Part shown: positions 21,534 to 28,522 of the stretch, in pieces | How the letters are laid out: every line of letters begins with the position of its first letter | Position numbering within the stretch: position 1 is the first letter of the stretch | Origin: an uncultured Oscillospiraceae bacterium | GTDB lineage: Bacteria > Bacillota > Clostridia > Oscillospirales > Oscillospiraceae | Direction: 5' to 3' | Length of the DNA stretch: 28,836 nt | Assembly: GCA_910585735.1 (NCBI GenBank) | Contig: CAJUEU010000023.1 | Coordinates: 1-28,836 of the forward strand | Made by a program: the position numbers and the translations under genes | The notes under the pieces: generated by a model | The model's database searches: none | What the model was told of the DNA's origin: nothing | What the model saw: the letters and a program-made list of their open reading frames with translations, nothing else

Positions 21534-24398
21534 TTAAACAGTAGCACCGCACTTGTCACAAGCGCTATCGGTATCATCACCATCAGCGCAGGCCTCGTAA
21601 GCGCTAGCAGCCTCATTGCAGTGCTGGCACTTCACAGCGTGCTGACCAGCGTTGGTATCGCTGCCCTGCACGTAGTCAGTAGTCGCAGAGGGATTCTCAA
21701 TAGCGATGTGATCGCCATTCTGGCCCTTGCCGGTGGGATCATACTCACTAGTGCTGGTAGCGGTCTCAAACTTCTTGCCGCACTCACACAGATAGTACTC
21801 GCCCTCGCCCTTGGTCTGGCAGGTATCACCCTTCAGGCCGCCTGCGTTCTTCTGGGTACGCTTGGCCTGAGCATGGTCACAGGCGGGAGTAACAGCAGTA
21901 CCCACGTCCTCGCCCAGGTCGTTCTTCACGTCCACGACGATCACGTCGATGTGATTCTCGGTGCCCTCAATGACCATCACGTTGGCAACATACTTGCCCT
22001 CGGTGGTGGCGCTGGGATCGGCGGCAGTCAGGGCGCCCTCGGTGCCCTTCCCGGCCTCGGTGTCCACGTAGAGGAAGACAGTCTTGTCATCAATGACCTT
22101 GGTGCCCTTGACGACCAGCTGGATAACCTTGTCGGCGTCGTTCCAGCCCAGGACGGCGTCCTTGTTAAGGCTGTTAGTGATCTTGGTGCTCTTGATGAAC
22201 CCGTCACCGACCTTGTACTCGATGAAGTCGCCCTTGACCAGGGTGTTGGCGTCGTCGGCCTTATCCACAACATCGATCTCCTCGGTGCCGTTCCAGAGCT
22301 TGTACTCAACGCCCTTGGAGCTGGTGAAGGGAGTGGAAACGATGTAGCCGTGGTTCTTGCCGGAAGCGCCGGCGCCGGGCAGAGCCTCAGCGGAGGTGTC
22401 GGTCAGGAAAGCGAACTGCACGTAGTTCACGCCGTTCACAGCCTTGGTGTAGGCCAGAGCGTTGGAGGCGCCGAACTCGGCGGAGAGGTCCCAGGCACGG
22501 GCGGCCTTGCCGTCCACGACCTCGACCTTGCCGTCCTTCAGCAGGACGATGATCTGGGCGTTCTCGTCGATCAGGGTGCCGTTGACGGTGTTCTTGGCGT
22601 TCACGCCCTTGCCCTTGATCTCGCTGGTGTAGCCCAGAGCCTTGGCGGTGGGAGCCTCCAGGGTGTAGATGCCGTCCTTCTCGGTGTAGGTGTAGAGCTT
22701 GCCGGCGGCGGAAGTTTTGTCGTCACTGGGCAGCTTGATGACGGCGGTGGAGCCGTCCTTCACGAAGTAAGCCCGGGCCTCGTAGTAGCTCTCCAGACCG
22801 GTGGAGGGATTCGCGGCCTTGGCGGTCAGGACCAGCAGGTCCTTGGCCTCGGTGCCGGCCACGGAAACATCCTGAGCGGCCACGTAGCCGTTGATCATCA
22901 CCAGGTCGTAGGTGGTGTTCTTGGCCATAGCCTTCAGGGTGTTGAAGTCGTCGCTCTTCAGAACGGTGAGCCACTCGCCGTTGATGCGGACCTGGTTGAG
23001 AGTGCCCACGGTGCGGTAAGCGTCGGCGGCCACGTTCTCCTTGATCTCGGCCAGGGTCAGCTCCACCTTGCCGGACACGGTGTTGTCGGCGAGGGTCACG
23101 ATGACCTTGTCGCCCTTCACAGCGCCGTTGAGGACGATCTCCTTGTCGATCTCCTTGGTGCCCACGCCGGACACGGTGGCGTTCTTGGCGGTCAGGCCGG
23201 TGACCTCAGCCAGCTTCTGGGGAACGGTCACGGCGGTGTAGCTCTTGTTGCCGTTCTTGACGACCTTCAGGCTCTGCTCAGCGCCCAGAGCGACGTTGGG
23301 GGTGCCGATGGTGCCGTGAGTGGTCCCGAACTTGTTGAACTCAACAATGGTGGTGGCCTCGATCTCGGTCTTGTCCTTGTCGTTGGCCGCCACGGTGTAG
23401 CCGCCCACGGTGCCCTCGTAGACCACAGTGCCGATGGCGGTGATGCCGTAGACGCTGTCGGTGGCCTTGAAGAGGACGTTGACCTTCTGGCCCATCAGGT
23501 TGGAGTAGTTGGTGGCGACCTTGGTGTACTCGGTGCCGTTGCTCATGGTCACGGTGTAGGTGCCCTTGTCGTCAGCAACCACCTTGGCGATAATGCCGGT
23601 GTTGTTGGTCTGCAGGGACAGGTACTTGGTGGCCAGAGACTCAGTCACCTTGTTGGTGGTCTTGGTGACCGAGATCTCGGTCAGCTCGTTGATGCTGGCG
23701 TACAGGTAAGCGGCGGTGGAAGAATCGAACTCGATGGGAGTGATAGCCGCACCGTCCTTCTTGCCGTTCAGCGTGTAAATGTCCTCGCTGGACACGTTGC
23801 CGTTGGCCATGGGAGCGTTGATGGAGTTCACCAGGATCTGAGCAGCCTGGTCACGGGACACGTTGGCGGAGGGGATGAAGCCATCCAGTCCGTCGAACAG
23901 GCCCAGGTCGCTGGCCAGAACGGTGGTCTGGAGCTCCCAGTCACGGCCGGACTGACCCTCGGTGTAGCCCATCATGTTCAGGGTCATACGGACCAGCTGA
24001 GCCACGGTCAGGGAGTCCTCGGGCTTGAAAGTGCCGTCGTCATAGCCGTTGGCGATGCCGAAGCTCTTGGCGTAGCTGATGACCTCACTGGCCCAGTGGG
24101 TGGTGGGGACATCGGGGAAGGGAGCCCCGGCGGTGGAGCCGTAGTTTACCTCACGGCCCTTGTTGTGAATGGTGGCCAGCATCTTGACGGCCTCACAACG
24201 CTTCAGGCTGTTGGTGGGGTTGAAGTTCCCCTTGTCGTCGCCCTTCATGATGCCCAGGGCCTGAAGGGTGTCCACAGCTTCCTTGTTGACAATGTTCTCG
24301 TCATCGGGATAGCTCGTGGCGCTGGCGCCGACGACCATCATGCCGACCAGCATAACGGAAGCCAGAGCCAAGCTAAGAATGCGCTTGAGATTGTTCAT
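21534..24398 (-). CDS. Secreted S-layer homology domain protein with Cys-rich C-terminus
   Basis: A 954-residue surface protein. The signal peptide has a basic start (NNLKR), a hydrophobic core and a likely cut after ASA at 27. Three SLH repeats follow: about 31-78, 94-144 (FPDVPTTHWASEVISYA, then GYDDGTFKPEDSL) and 153-195. SLH domains bind pyruvylated wall polymers. The long middle is Thr/Val/Lys-rich and probably beta-sandwich repeats. The last 115 residues have nine cysteines in CECG, CQHC and CDKCG pairs that could bind zinc. It uses no TTA, CTA or TCA codon in 954 positions, so it is probably an abundant S-layer protein. AAGGAGG precedes the ATG; it forms a single-gene unit with a long leader. 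Confidence 0.92.
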   Translation of the reverse strand: MNNLKRILSLALASVMLVGMMVVGASATSYPDDENIVNKEAVDTLQALGIMKGDDKGNFNPTNSLKRCEAVKMLATIHNKGREVNYGSTAGAPFPDVPTTHWASEVISYAKSFGIANGYDDGTFKPEDSLTVAQLVRMTLNMMGYTEGQSGRDWELQTTVLASDLGLFDGLDGFIPSANVSRDQAAQILVNSINAPMANGNVSSEDIYTLNGKKDGAAITPIEFDSSTAAYLYASINELTEISVTKTTNKVTESLATKYLSLQTNNTGIIAKVVADDKGTYTVTMSNGTEYTKVATNYSNLMGQKVNVLFKATDSVYGITAIGTVVYEGTVGGYTVAANDKDKTEIEATTIVEFNKFGTTHGTIGTPNVALGAEQSLKVVKNGNKSYTAVTVPQKLAEVTGLTAKNATVSGVGTKEIDKEIVLNGAVKGDKVIVTLADNTVSGKVELTLAEIKENVAADAYRTVGTLNQVRINGEWLTVLKSDDFNTLKAMAKNTTYDLVMINGYVAAQDVSVAGTEAKDLLVLTAKAANPSTGLESYYEARAYFVKDGSTAVIKLPSDDKTSAAGKLYTYTEKDGIYTLEAPTAKALGYTSEIKGKGVNAKNTVNGTLIDENAQIIVLLKDGKVEVVDGKAARAWDLSAEFGASNALAYTKAVNGVNYVQFAFLTDTSAEALPGAGASGKNHGYIVSTPFTSSKGVEYKLWNGTEEIDVVDKADDANTLVKGDFIEYKVGDGFIKSTKITNSLNKDAVLGWNDADKVIQLVVKGTKVIDDKTVFLYVDTEAGKGTEGALTAADPSATTEGKYVANVMVIEGTENHIDVIVVDVKNDLGEDVGTAVTPACDHAQAKRTQKNAGGLKGDTCQTKGEGEYYLCECGKKFETATSTSEYDPTGKGQNGDHIAIENPSATTDYVQGSDTNAGQHAVKCQHCNEAASAYEACADGDDTDSACDKCGATV

Positions 24399-24465
24399 TG
24401 CTTTTTCCTCCTTGATTAATTTTGGCTGAGGTGGTCATATCTTCCTGTTTTCTTGTCTTTTGTCG

Positions 24466-24503
24466 AAAAACCGTTCTCTTTGCCGCTCATAAGTTCGGTT
24501 TTT
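24466..24503 (-). promoter_or_regulatory. Stem-loop in the SLH gene leader
   Basis: A perfect 8-bp inverted repeat (AAAAACCG at 24503-24496, CGGTTTTT at 24473-24466) with a 22-base loop lies in the predicted 154-base leader of the SLH mRNA. It may stabilise the mRNA or control it; no known riboswitch was recognised. Confidence 0.4.
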
Positions 24504-24558
24504 CTTCTTTTGGACCCGAAAACAGTCGAATATAAATCCCCTCTTGCCTTACGCACGT

Positions 24559-24588
24559 ATGATACCACCCCCCACCACCCCCCGTCAA
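24559..24588 (-). promoter_or_regulatory. SLH gene promoter with an all-G/T spacer
   Basis: TTGACG (24588-24583) and TATCAT (24564-24559) are separated by 18 bases consisting only of G and T (runs of G5, G6 and shorter). The predicted start is near 24552, giving a 154-base leader. Confidence 0.65.
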
Positions 24589-24642
24589 CCGCCTTTTCTC
24601 ATTTGTAACACATTCGTAAAAAAGCAGGAAGGATGTAGGAGT

Positions 24643-24658
24643 TGTACCCTTCGGTACA
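24643..24658. promoter_or_regulatory. 16-bp palindrome TGTACC-N4-GGTACA, copy 2
   Basis: The same dyad as at 20384-20399, placed midway between the divergent SLH and coiled-coil gene promoters (54 bases from one -35 and 49 from the other). Confidence 0.45.
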
Positions 24659-24707
24659 CCGACGAAAAAAGAAATTATATTATAAGGTAAGGGGAGGGGG
24701 GTCTTAC

Positions 24708-24737
24708 TTGACAAACTCGGTCGCCATGGACTATAAT
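24708..24737 (+). promoter_or_regulatory. Promoter of the coiled-coil gene
   Basis: TTGACA (24708-24713) and TATAAT (24732-24737), both perfect consensus, 18 bases apart and 38 bases before the start codon. The strongest sigma-A-type promoter in the window. Confidence 0.85.
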
Positions 24738-24775
24738 AAATCAGAAAAAGACAAAAACCGATGGGAGGTGCCGGG

Positions 24776-25093
24776 ATGAACAACGAAGAAAAGATCCTTG
24801 AAATGCTGACAGCAATGAACAAACGTTTCGACGGCATCGATTCCCGCCTGGACAAGGTGGATTCCCGCCTGGACAAGGTGGAAGCCGCGGTGGCCGAGGT
24901 CCGTGTTCTGGTGGATGTGGACATTGACTACAAGCTGAAACTGCTGGCTGAAGGCCAGGAGGCCATTTTGAACGAGCTGGCGGGCAAAACGCCCATCGAG
25001 CGGACGGAAAAAATCGAGCAGGGGCAGGAAATAATTACCTACGCGATCAAAAAGCTGGTTGGTGATGTGGAGCACCTGAAAGCCGCCCAGTAA
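24776..25093 (+). CDS. Small coiled-coil protein
   Basis: A 105-residue, charged, helical protein. Residues 20-48 form clear heptads (IDSRLDK VDSRLDK VEAAVAE VRVLVDV), and the rest is predicted helix. There is no signal peptide or membrane segment. Two heptads come from an exact 21-base tandem repeat at 24839-24880. GGAGG seven bases before the ATG at 24776 makes this start better than the in-frame ATG at 24761. It has a consensus promoter and its own terminator, so it is an independent and probably well-expressed gene. Function unknown; such proteins may oligomerise or act as an adaptor. Confidence 0.75.
   Translation: MNNEEKILEMLTAMNKRFDGIDSRLDKVDSRLDKVEAAVAEVRVLVDVDIDYKLKLLAEGQEAILNELAGKTPIERTEKIEQGQEIITYAIKKLVGDVEHLKAAQ
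24860..24880 (+). repeat. Second copy of a 21-base tandem repeat in the coiled coil
   Basis: Identical to 24839-24859. Each copy encodes one heptad (DSRLDKV), so slippage would add or remove whole heptads without changing the frame. Confidence 0.85.
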
Positions 25094-25156
25094 CTGCCAT
25101 ACAGACCATTTCATTATACTCCCAAATCCCCCAAAGTCAAATTACAGCTCTGTAAC

Positions 25157-25196
25157 AAAAGGTGCGGTCCCGGAAACGGGACCGCACCTTTTTGCG
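25157..25196 (+). terminator. Terminator of the coiled-coil gene
   Basis: A perfect stem of about 16 bp (25157-25172 with 25177-25192) around a GAAA loop, with A-run before and T-run after, 63 bases after the stop. Confidence 0.88.
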
Positions 25197-25240
25197 TCTT
25201 TTCGGGTGGTATAGCAAGACAGCAGGGACCGGTCTTGGGT

Positions 25241-25354
25241 CATTTCAATAAAGCACCCCTCATCCGTCACGGCTTCGCCGTGCCACCTTCCCCGCTTGCG
25301 GGGAAGGCTTTAAGAGCATACCTCTATTAGGCTTCTCCTGGCTGACGGATGAGG
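25241..25354. repeat. Inverted repeat unit plus a deleted forward unit
   Basis: TTTCAATAAAG linker and inverted unit (25257-25309, hairpin 2 CACGGC-TTC-GCCGTG, hairpin 1 CCTTCCCC-N6-GGGGAAGG) are followed by a spacer with GCATACCTCTATTAGG and a forward unit (25330-25354) that lacks the middle, jumping from GCTTCTCC to TGGCTGACGGATGAGG. The gene-free stretch 25094-25403 otherwise holds only two terminators. Confidence 0.8.
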
Positions 25355-25365
25355 CTACTGTAATC

Positions 25366-25404
25366 AAGGGCCGCTTCCATTCAGGTAATGGAAGCGGCCC
25401 TTTT
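25366..25404. terminator. Bidirectional hairpin at the 3' end of the DUF559 gene
   Basis: A perfect 16-bp stem (25366-25381 with 25387-25402) with a five-base loop. On the minus strand it begins right at the DUF559 stop codon; on the plus strand a TTTT follows. Confidence 0.7.
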
Positions 25405-25751
25405 CATATTCTTTTTTGAACTTCAAGGTCGATCATTTTACAAACAGCCTCAAAATCATGTAAAATTTCTAAATTCGTAAAACGAAGGACCTTGATATTA
25501 CAGGAATTCAAAACAACAGTTCGTTCAGCATCATAGGCCAAGCTGTCCGGGGTAAAATGCTGTGAGCCATCCAACTCAATGGCTACTTTGGCTTTTGGAC
25601 AATAAAAATCTAAAATAAAATGGTTCACAACCCTCTGACGTTGAAATTGAACAGGATATGTTCTCAAAAAGTCAAACCAGAGGTGCCGCTCTTCCTTTGT
25701 CGCGTTTCGCCTCAGCTCTTGCGAGCGCCTGGTCAATGATGGGTTACGCAA
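25404..25751 (-). CDS. DUF559 endonuclease-like protein
   Basis: A 115-residue protein of the DUF559 family, related to the very-short-patch repair/PD-(D/E)XK nuclease fold. LRRNATKEERHLWFDFLRTYP leads into FQRQRVVNHFILDFYCP (D48) and AIELDGSQHF (E59, D61, H65), the usual active-site line-up; then IKVLRFTNLEI. Its role is not established for the family. I chose a TTG at 25751 because AGGAGG lies nine bases before it and homologues begin near here; an ATG at 25778 has a weaker site. The sequence is clearly less GC-rich than its neighbours, which suggests transfer. It sits in a nest of repeats. Confidence 0.85.
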   Translation of the reverse strand: MRNPSLTRRSQELRRNATKEERHLWFDFLRTYPVQFQRQRVVNHFILDFYCPKAKVAIELDGSQHFTPDSLAYDAERTVVLNSCNIKVLRFTNLEILHDFEAVCKMIDLEVQKRI

Positions 25752-25778
25752 AACAGATTTCCTCCTTTGAGGAGGCAT
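25752..25778 (-). promoter_or_regulatory. Ribosome-binding site inside a hairpin
   Basis: On the minus strand CCTCCT (25775-25770) and AGGAGG (25766-25761) are perfect complements with a three-base loop, so the ribosome site for the TTG start would be hidden. If translation starts at the ATG at 25778 instead, this stretch is coding. Confidence 0.4.
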
Positions 25779-25814
25779 AGTCACAGTGGCCTCAGAAATG
25801 GGGAAACCTAACAG

Positions 25815-26112
25815 AGGTATGCCCTTGAGCCTTCCCCGCTTGCGGGGAAGCCAGATAAAGGAATGGTCCTAAGCCTTCCCCGTTTACGGGGAAGGTGGCA
25901 CGGCGAAGCCGTGACGGATGAGGGGGCCCTTTATTGCAATGACCTCATCATTCAGCCCGTTGGGCTGACAGCTTCCCCATTTACGGGGAAGCCAGGTAAA
26001 GGTATGGTCCTAAGCCTTCCCCAGGGCGGCTTTGCCGCCCGGCACGGTCGTTCACCCAAAGGGCAAATGACGTGCTACATGGGAAAGGTGCCCCCGAAGG
26101 GGGCAGATGAGG
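25815..26112. repeat. Cluster of palindromic repeat units before the DUF559 gene
   Basis: In order: a lone hairpin 1 (25829-25852); a complete forward unit (25872-25924, hairpin 2 CACGGC-GAA-GCCGTG); an inverted unit (25942-25993) joined to it by a TTTATTGCAATGA linker; then a forward unit (26013-26112) whose first hairpin is split by the module at about 26033-26075, with hairpin 2 TGCCCCC-GAA-GGGGGCA. The spacers TAAAGGAATGGTCCTAAG and TAAAGGTATGGTCCTAAG are nearly the same. No gene is seen between 25785 and 26149. Confidence 0.85.
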
Positions 26113-26149
26113 CAGCCCTGCGAAGCAAAGAACGGATGATAGCTCCCTT

Positions 26150-28333
26150 TTACCCCACCGTCACCAGCCGGACCTTGCCGCCCTGGCCGGGGGCCTTGTC
26201 GTAATAGATGGTCAGGGTGTCGGAATAGGCCCGGGCGGCGTTGAGCCCTTCCGTGCCCTTGCCGAACCACACGTTGGTGGCCTTGTTGCAGCACTCCACG
26301 TCCTTGGACACAGGGTAGGTTACCCCGTTCACCGTCACGGTCATGTTCTGGGAATCAAAGGCAGAGCGGGGCACGTTGGTGACTGCGGTGAGGGTCACGG
26401 TGCCTCCCACCCGGCCGTTGGCCGCCACGGCCATGCCCCCGGGGGTGGAGCGGATAGGGGTAGAGGACAGGGTCTGGACCCTTATGGGCGAGCCGGAATT
26501 CTCCACCACAATAAAATTGAGATAATATTCGCTGGGATCATCGCCGGGATTCAGTCCGGGCACTTCATGCTTTTCTTGCTCAGACCGTATATACCCGTAA
26601 ATGTACCCGTCCCCGGTAACGTCGTTGAGAATGATGACGTCGATGGCGCCGCTGAGGTCGGTACCCACGTAGGAGATCTTATTGGCGGGGACGGAAGAGA
26701 CCGTGATCTGGCCCCAGGTGATCCGCTTAGGGACCCCGTTCTGGGTGCGCTCGTAAAGGGCCACGTGGGAGGAGAGCTGCTCCCCTCCAAGGGTCCGCTG
26801 GGCTACGTTCAGGACCCCGGCAGTCCCCGAGGAGGACACCTGGGTCAGGGTCAGGTAGCCGCTGCGGCTGGAGGAGATGGTCACAAGCTGCCCCACCAGA
26901 CGCTCGGCGGAGGAGCTGACCTTGCCGGTGAAGGTGAGCTTCTGCCCGGCGGCGTTGGCCATGACGGTCTCTACGGTGGCGGTGCCGTCAGCCGCCTCGG
27001 TCACCACGCCCACCAGGGTGGACTTGGCGGTGGAGGTGGGGGCCATGGCCCCGGCGATCTTTCCGTCGGCGGTGAGCAGGAAGCTCACCACGCTGCCGGG
27101 GGTAAAGGCCGCCAGCTCCTCAGAGGCCTGGGGCAGCACGGTGAGGTCGGTGCCCAGCACGGTGGCGGTGAGAGGGGACTTGGGGCTGGGGGAAGCGTTC
27201 TCGTAGACGCAGGTGAGCCGGGTGGTGGCCTGGACCTTCTCCTCCTCCGCGGTGGTGGGGAGGTAAATGTACTCCAGCTTGCCCGTCACGTCGTAGGACA
27301 GGGTGAGCTGGCTGCCCGAGCGCAGGTCCATGTACACCGTGCCGTAGGTGGTCTGGGTGGTGCCCCGGTAGAGGGGGGTGTCGCCGTTGACCGTGAGGCG
27401 GCTTCCGTTGGCGTCGGTGATGTAGTTGGCCTCGTGGGCGGCCAGGGTCACCGTGCGGCGGGTCCCCTTATCAGAGAGCCGCAGGTCGATGACGCTGCCG
27501 TTTTTGTCCAGCACCAGGGTCACCCGCTCCCCCTGGAGGGAGGGGGCAAAGGGGGCGTGGCTGGTCTTATAGACCGACAATGCCTCCCCGTTGAGGGCCG
27601 CCAGGGCCCCGGTCTGCCCGTCCTCGGTGGTGGCGTTCACCGAAAGAAGGACAACGTCCTCCAGGATCTTGCCCCCCAGGGTGACGAAGAAGGTGTCCTC
27701 TCCCGCCTTGGGGGAGGCATAGAGCAGGTTTTTGAAGAGCAGGGCGGCGTTGCCCCGGGTCAAGGGCAGCTCAGGGGACAGGGGGATGCCCTCCAGAAGC
27801 CCCAGGGTCCGGGCCGAGGCCACGTAGCCGTCGTACCAGTTGCTCCCGGCGGCCACGTCCTTCTGGGCGTAGCCCAGCAGACGCATGGCCATGGTGATGG
27901 CCTGGGCCTGGGTGATGGAGTCGTCGGGAAGGAAGCTGCCGTCCCCCACGCCCATCACCAGCCGCTCGTTCTCGCCTACGGTCACCCGGGAGGCGTAGTT
28001 GATATAGCCCCGGGCCCAATGGTCGCTTTTCACGTCGTTGAAGAAGGTGTAGCCCATGAGCACCTCGGCCTGGGCGCCCTCTCCCCGGAGGTCCACCGCC
28101 AGGCGGCAGAACTGGGCCCGGGTCAGAGGCTCGTCGGGACGGTAGGTGCCGTCCTCAAAGCCGCCGATCACCCCCAGAAGCCGCAGGAACTCGGCGGCCT
28201 CGGCCACCTGGGGATCGGTAATATCGGCAAAGGAGGAGGTCACGGGCTCGGCCGCCAGGACAGGGCCTGTGACGGCCAGCCCGGCCAGGGTGGCGGCGCA
28301 CAGCGCCGCCGCAAGGAATTTTCTGAGTTTCAT
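26150..28333 (-). CDS. Secreted S-layer homology domain protein
   Basis: A 727-residue surface protein. The signal peptide is MKLRKF plus a hydrophobic core, likely cut near VLA at 27. Three SLH repeats follow: 35-80 (FADITDPQVAEAAEFL, then GGFEDGTYRPDEPLTRAQF), 98-155 (FNDVKSDHWARGYINYA, then VGDGSFLPDDSITQAQ) and 163-207. The remaining 500 residues are Thr/Ser/Val-rich and predicted beta, without a catalytic motif I can name. It probably anchors to the wall and forms part of the cell surface layer. The frame runs up to 28489, but the upstream part is repeat sequence. AGGAG eight bases before 28333, and the signal peptide, fix the start. No clear terminator follows the stop. Confidence 0.92.
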   Translation of the reverse strand: MKLRKFLAAALCAATLAGLAVTGPVLAAEPVTSSFADITDPQVAEAAEFLRLLGVIGGFEDGTYRPDEPLTRAQFCRLAVDLRGEGAQAEVLMGYTFFNDVKSDHWARGYINYASRVTVGENERLVMGVGDGSFLPDDSITQAQAITMAMRLLGYAQKDVAAGSNWYDGYVASARTLGLLEGIPLSPELPLTRGNAALLFKNLLYASPKAGEDTFFVTLGGKILEDVVLLSVNATTEDGQTGALAALNGEALSVYKTSHAPFAPSLQGERVTLVLDKNGSVIDLRLSDKGTRRTVTLAAHEANYITDANGSRLTVNGDTPLYRGTTQTTYGTVYMDLRSGSQLTLSYDVTGKLEYIYLPTTAEEEKVQATTRLTCVYENASPSPKSPLTATVLGTDLTVLPQASEELAAFTPGSVVSFLLTADGKIAGAMAPTSTAKSTLVGVVTEAADGTATVETVMANAAGQKLTFTGKVSSSAERLVGQLVTISSSRSGYLTLTQVSSSGTAGVLNVAQRTLGGEQLSSHVALYERTQNGVPKRITWGQITVSSVPANKISYVGTDLSGAIDVIILNDVTGDGYIYGYIRSEQEKHEVPGLNPGDDPSEYYLNFIVVENSGSPIRVQTLSSTPIRSTPGGMAVAANGRVGGTVTLTAVTNVPRSAFDSQNMTVTVNGVTYPVSKDVECCNKATNVWFGKGTEGLNAARAYSDTLTIYYDKAPGQGGKVRLVTVG

Positions 28334-28383
28334 AGGTTTCTCTCCTCTCGTAATGTCAAGCTCCGCAAGTGCCTGACCGCTCG

Positions 28384-28492
28384 GTCGCTTTCCCTCCGAC
28401 TCAGGCTGACGGGCAGTCGTAAGACTGCCGGGGCGGTCGTTCGGCTCTGCCGAATGACGCCCCCGTCGCTCGCCTTCGCTTCGGTCCAAGCT
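28384..28492. repeat. Second repeat family, copy B, with nested hairpin module
   Basis: Ends match copy A at 14379-14452 (TCGCTTTCCCTCCGACTC at one end, GGTCCAAGCT at the other). The middle holds GGCAGTC-GTAA-GACTGCC (28412-28429) and the hairpin module (about 28430-28464) also seen at 20665-20698. Lies in the 189-base gap between the permease and SLH genes. Confidence 0.75.
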
Positions 28493-28522
28493 CCCTCACA
28501 GGCCCTCGCTCCGCTCTTCTTA

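Noticed and set aside
21504..24419. 971-residue open frame antisense to the SLH gene
   Set aside because: It is in the codon register that is open whenever the true gene avoids TTA, CTA and TCA. The sense strand has a signal peptide, SLH motifs, a good ribosome site and a promoter; the antisense product is Gly/Val/Leu/His-rich without motifs.
25815..26112. Possible CRISPR array in the repeat cluster
   Set aside because: Units differ in length and sequence, face both ways, and have no uniform spacers; no cas genes nearby.
28334..28489. N-terminal extension of the second SLH protein
   Set aside because: The extension is encoded by repeat DNA and would place 52 residues before a clear signal peptide.
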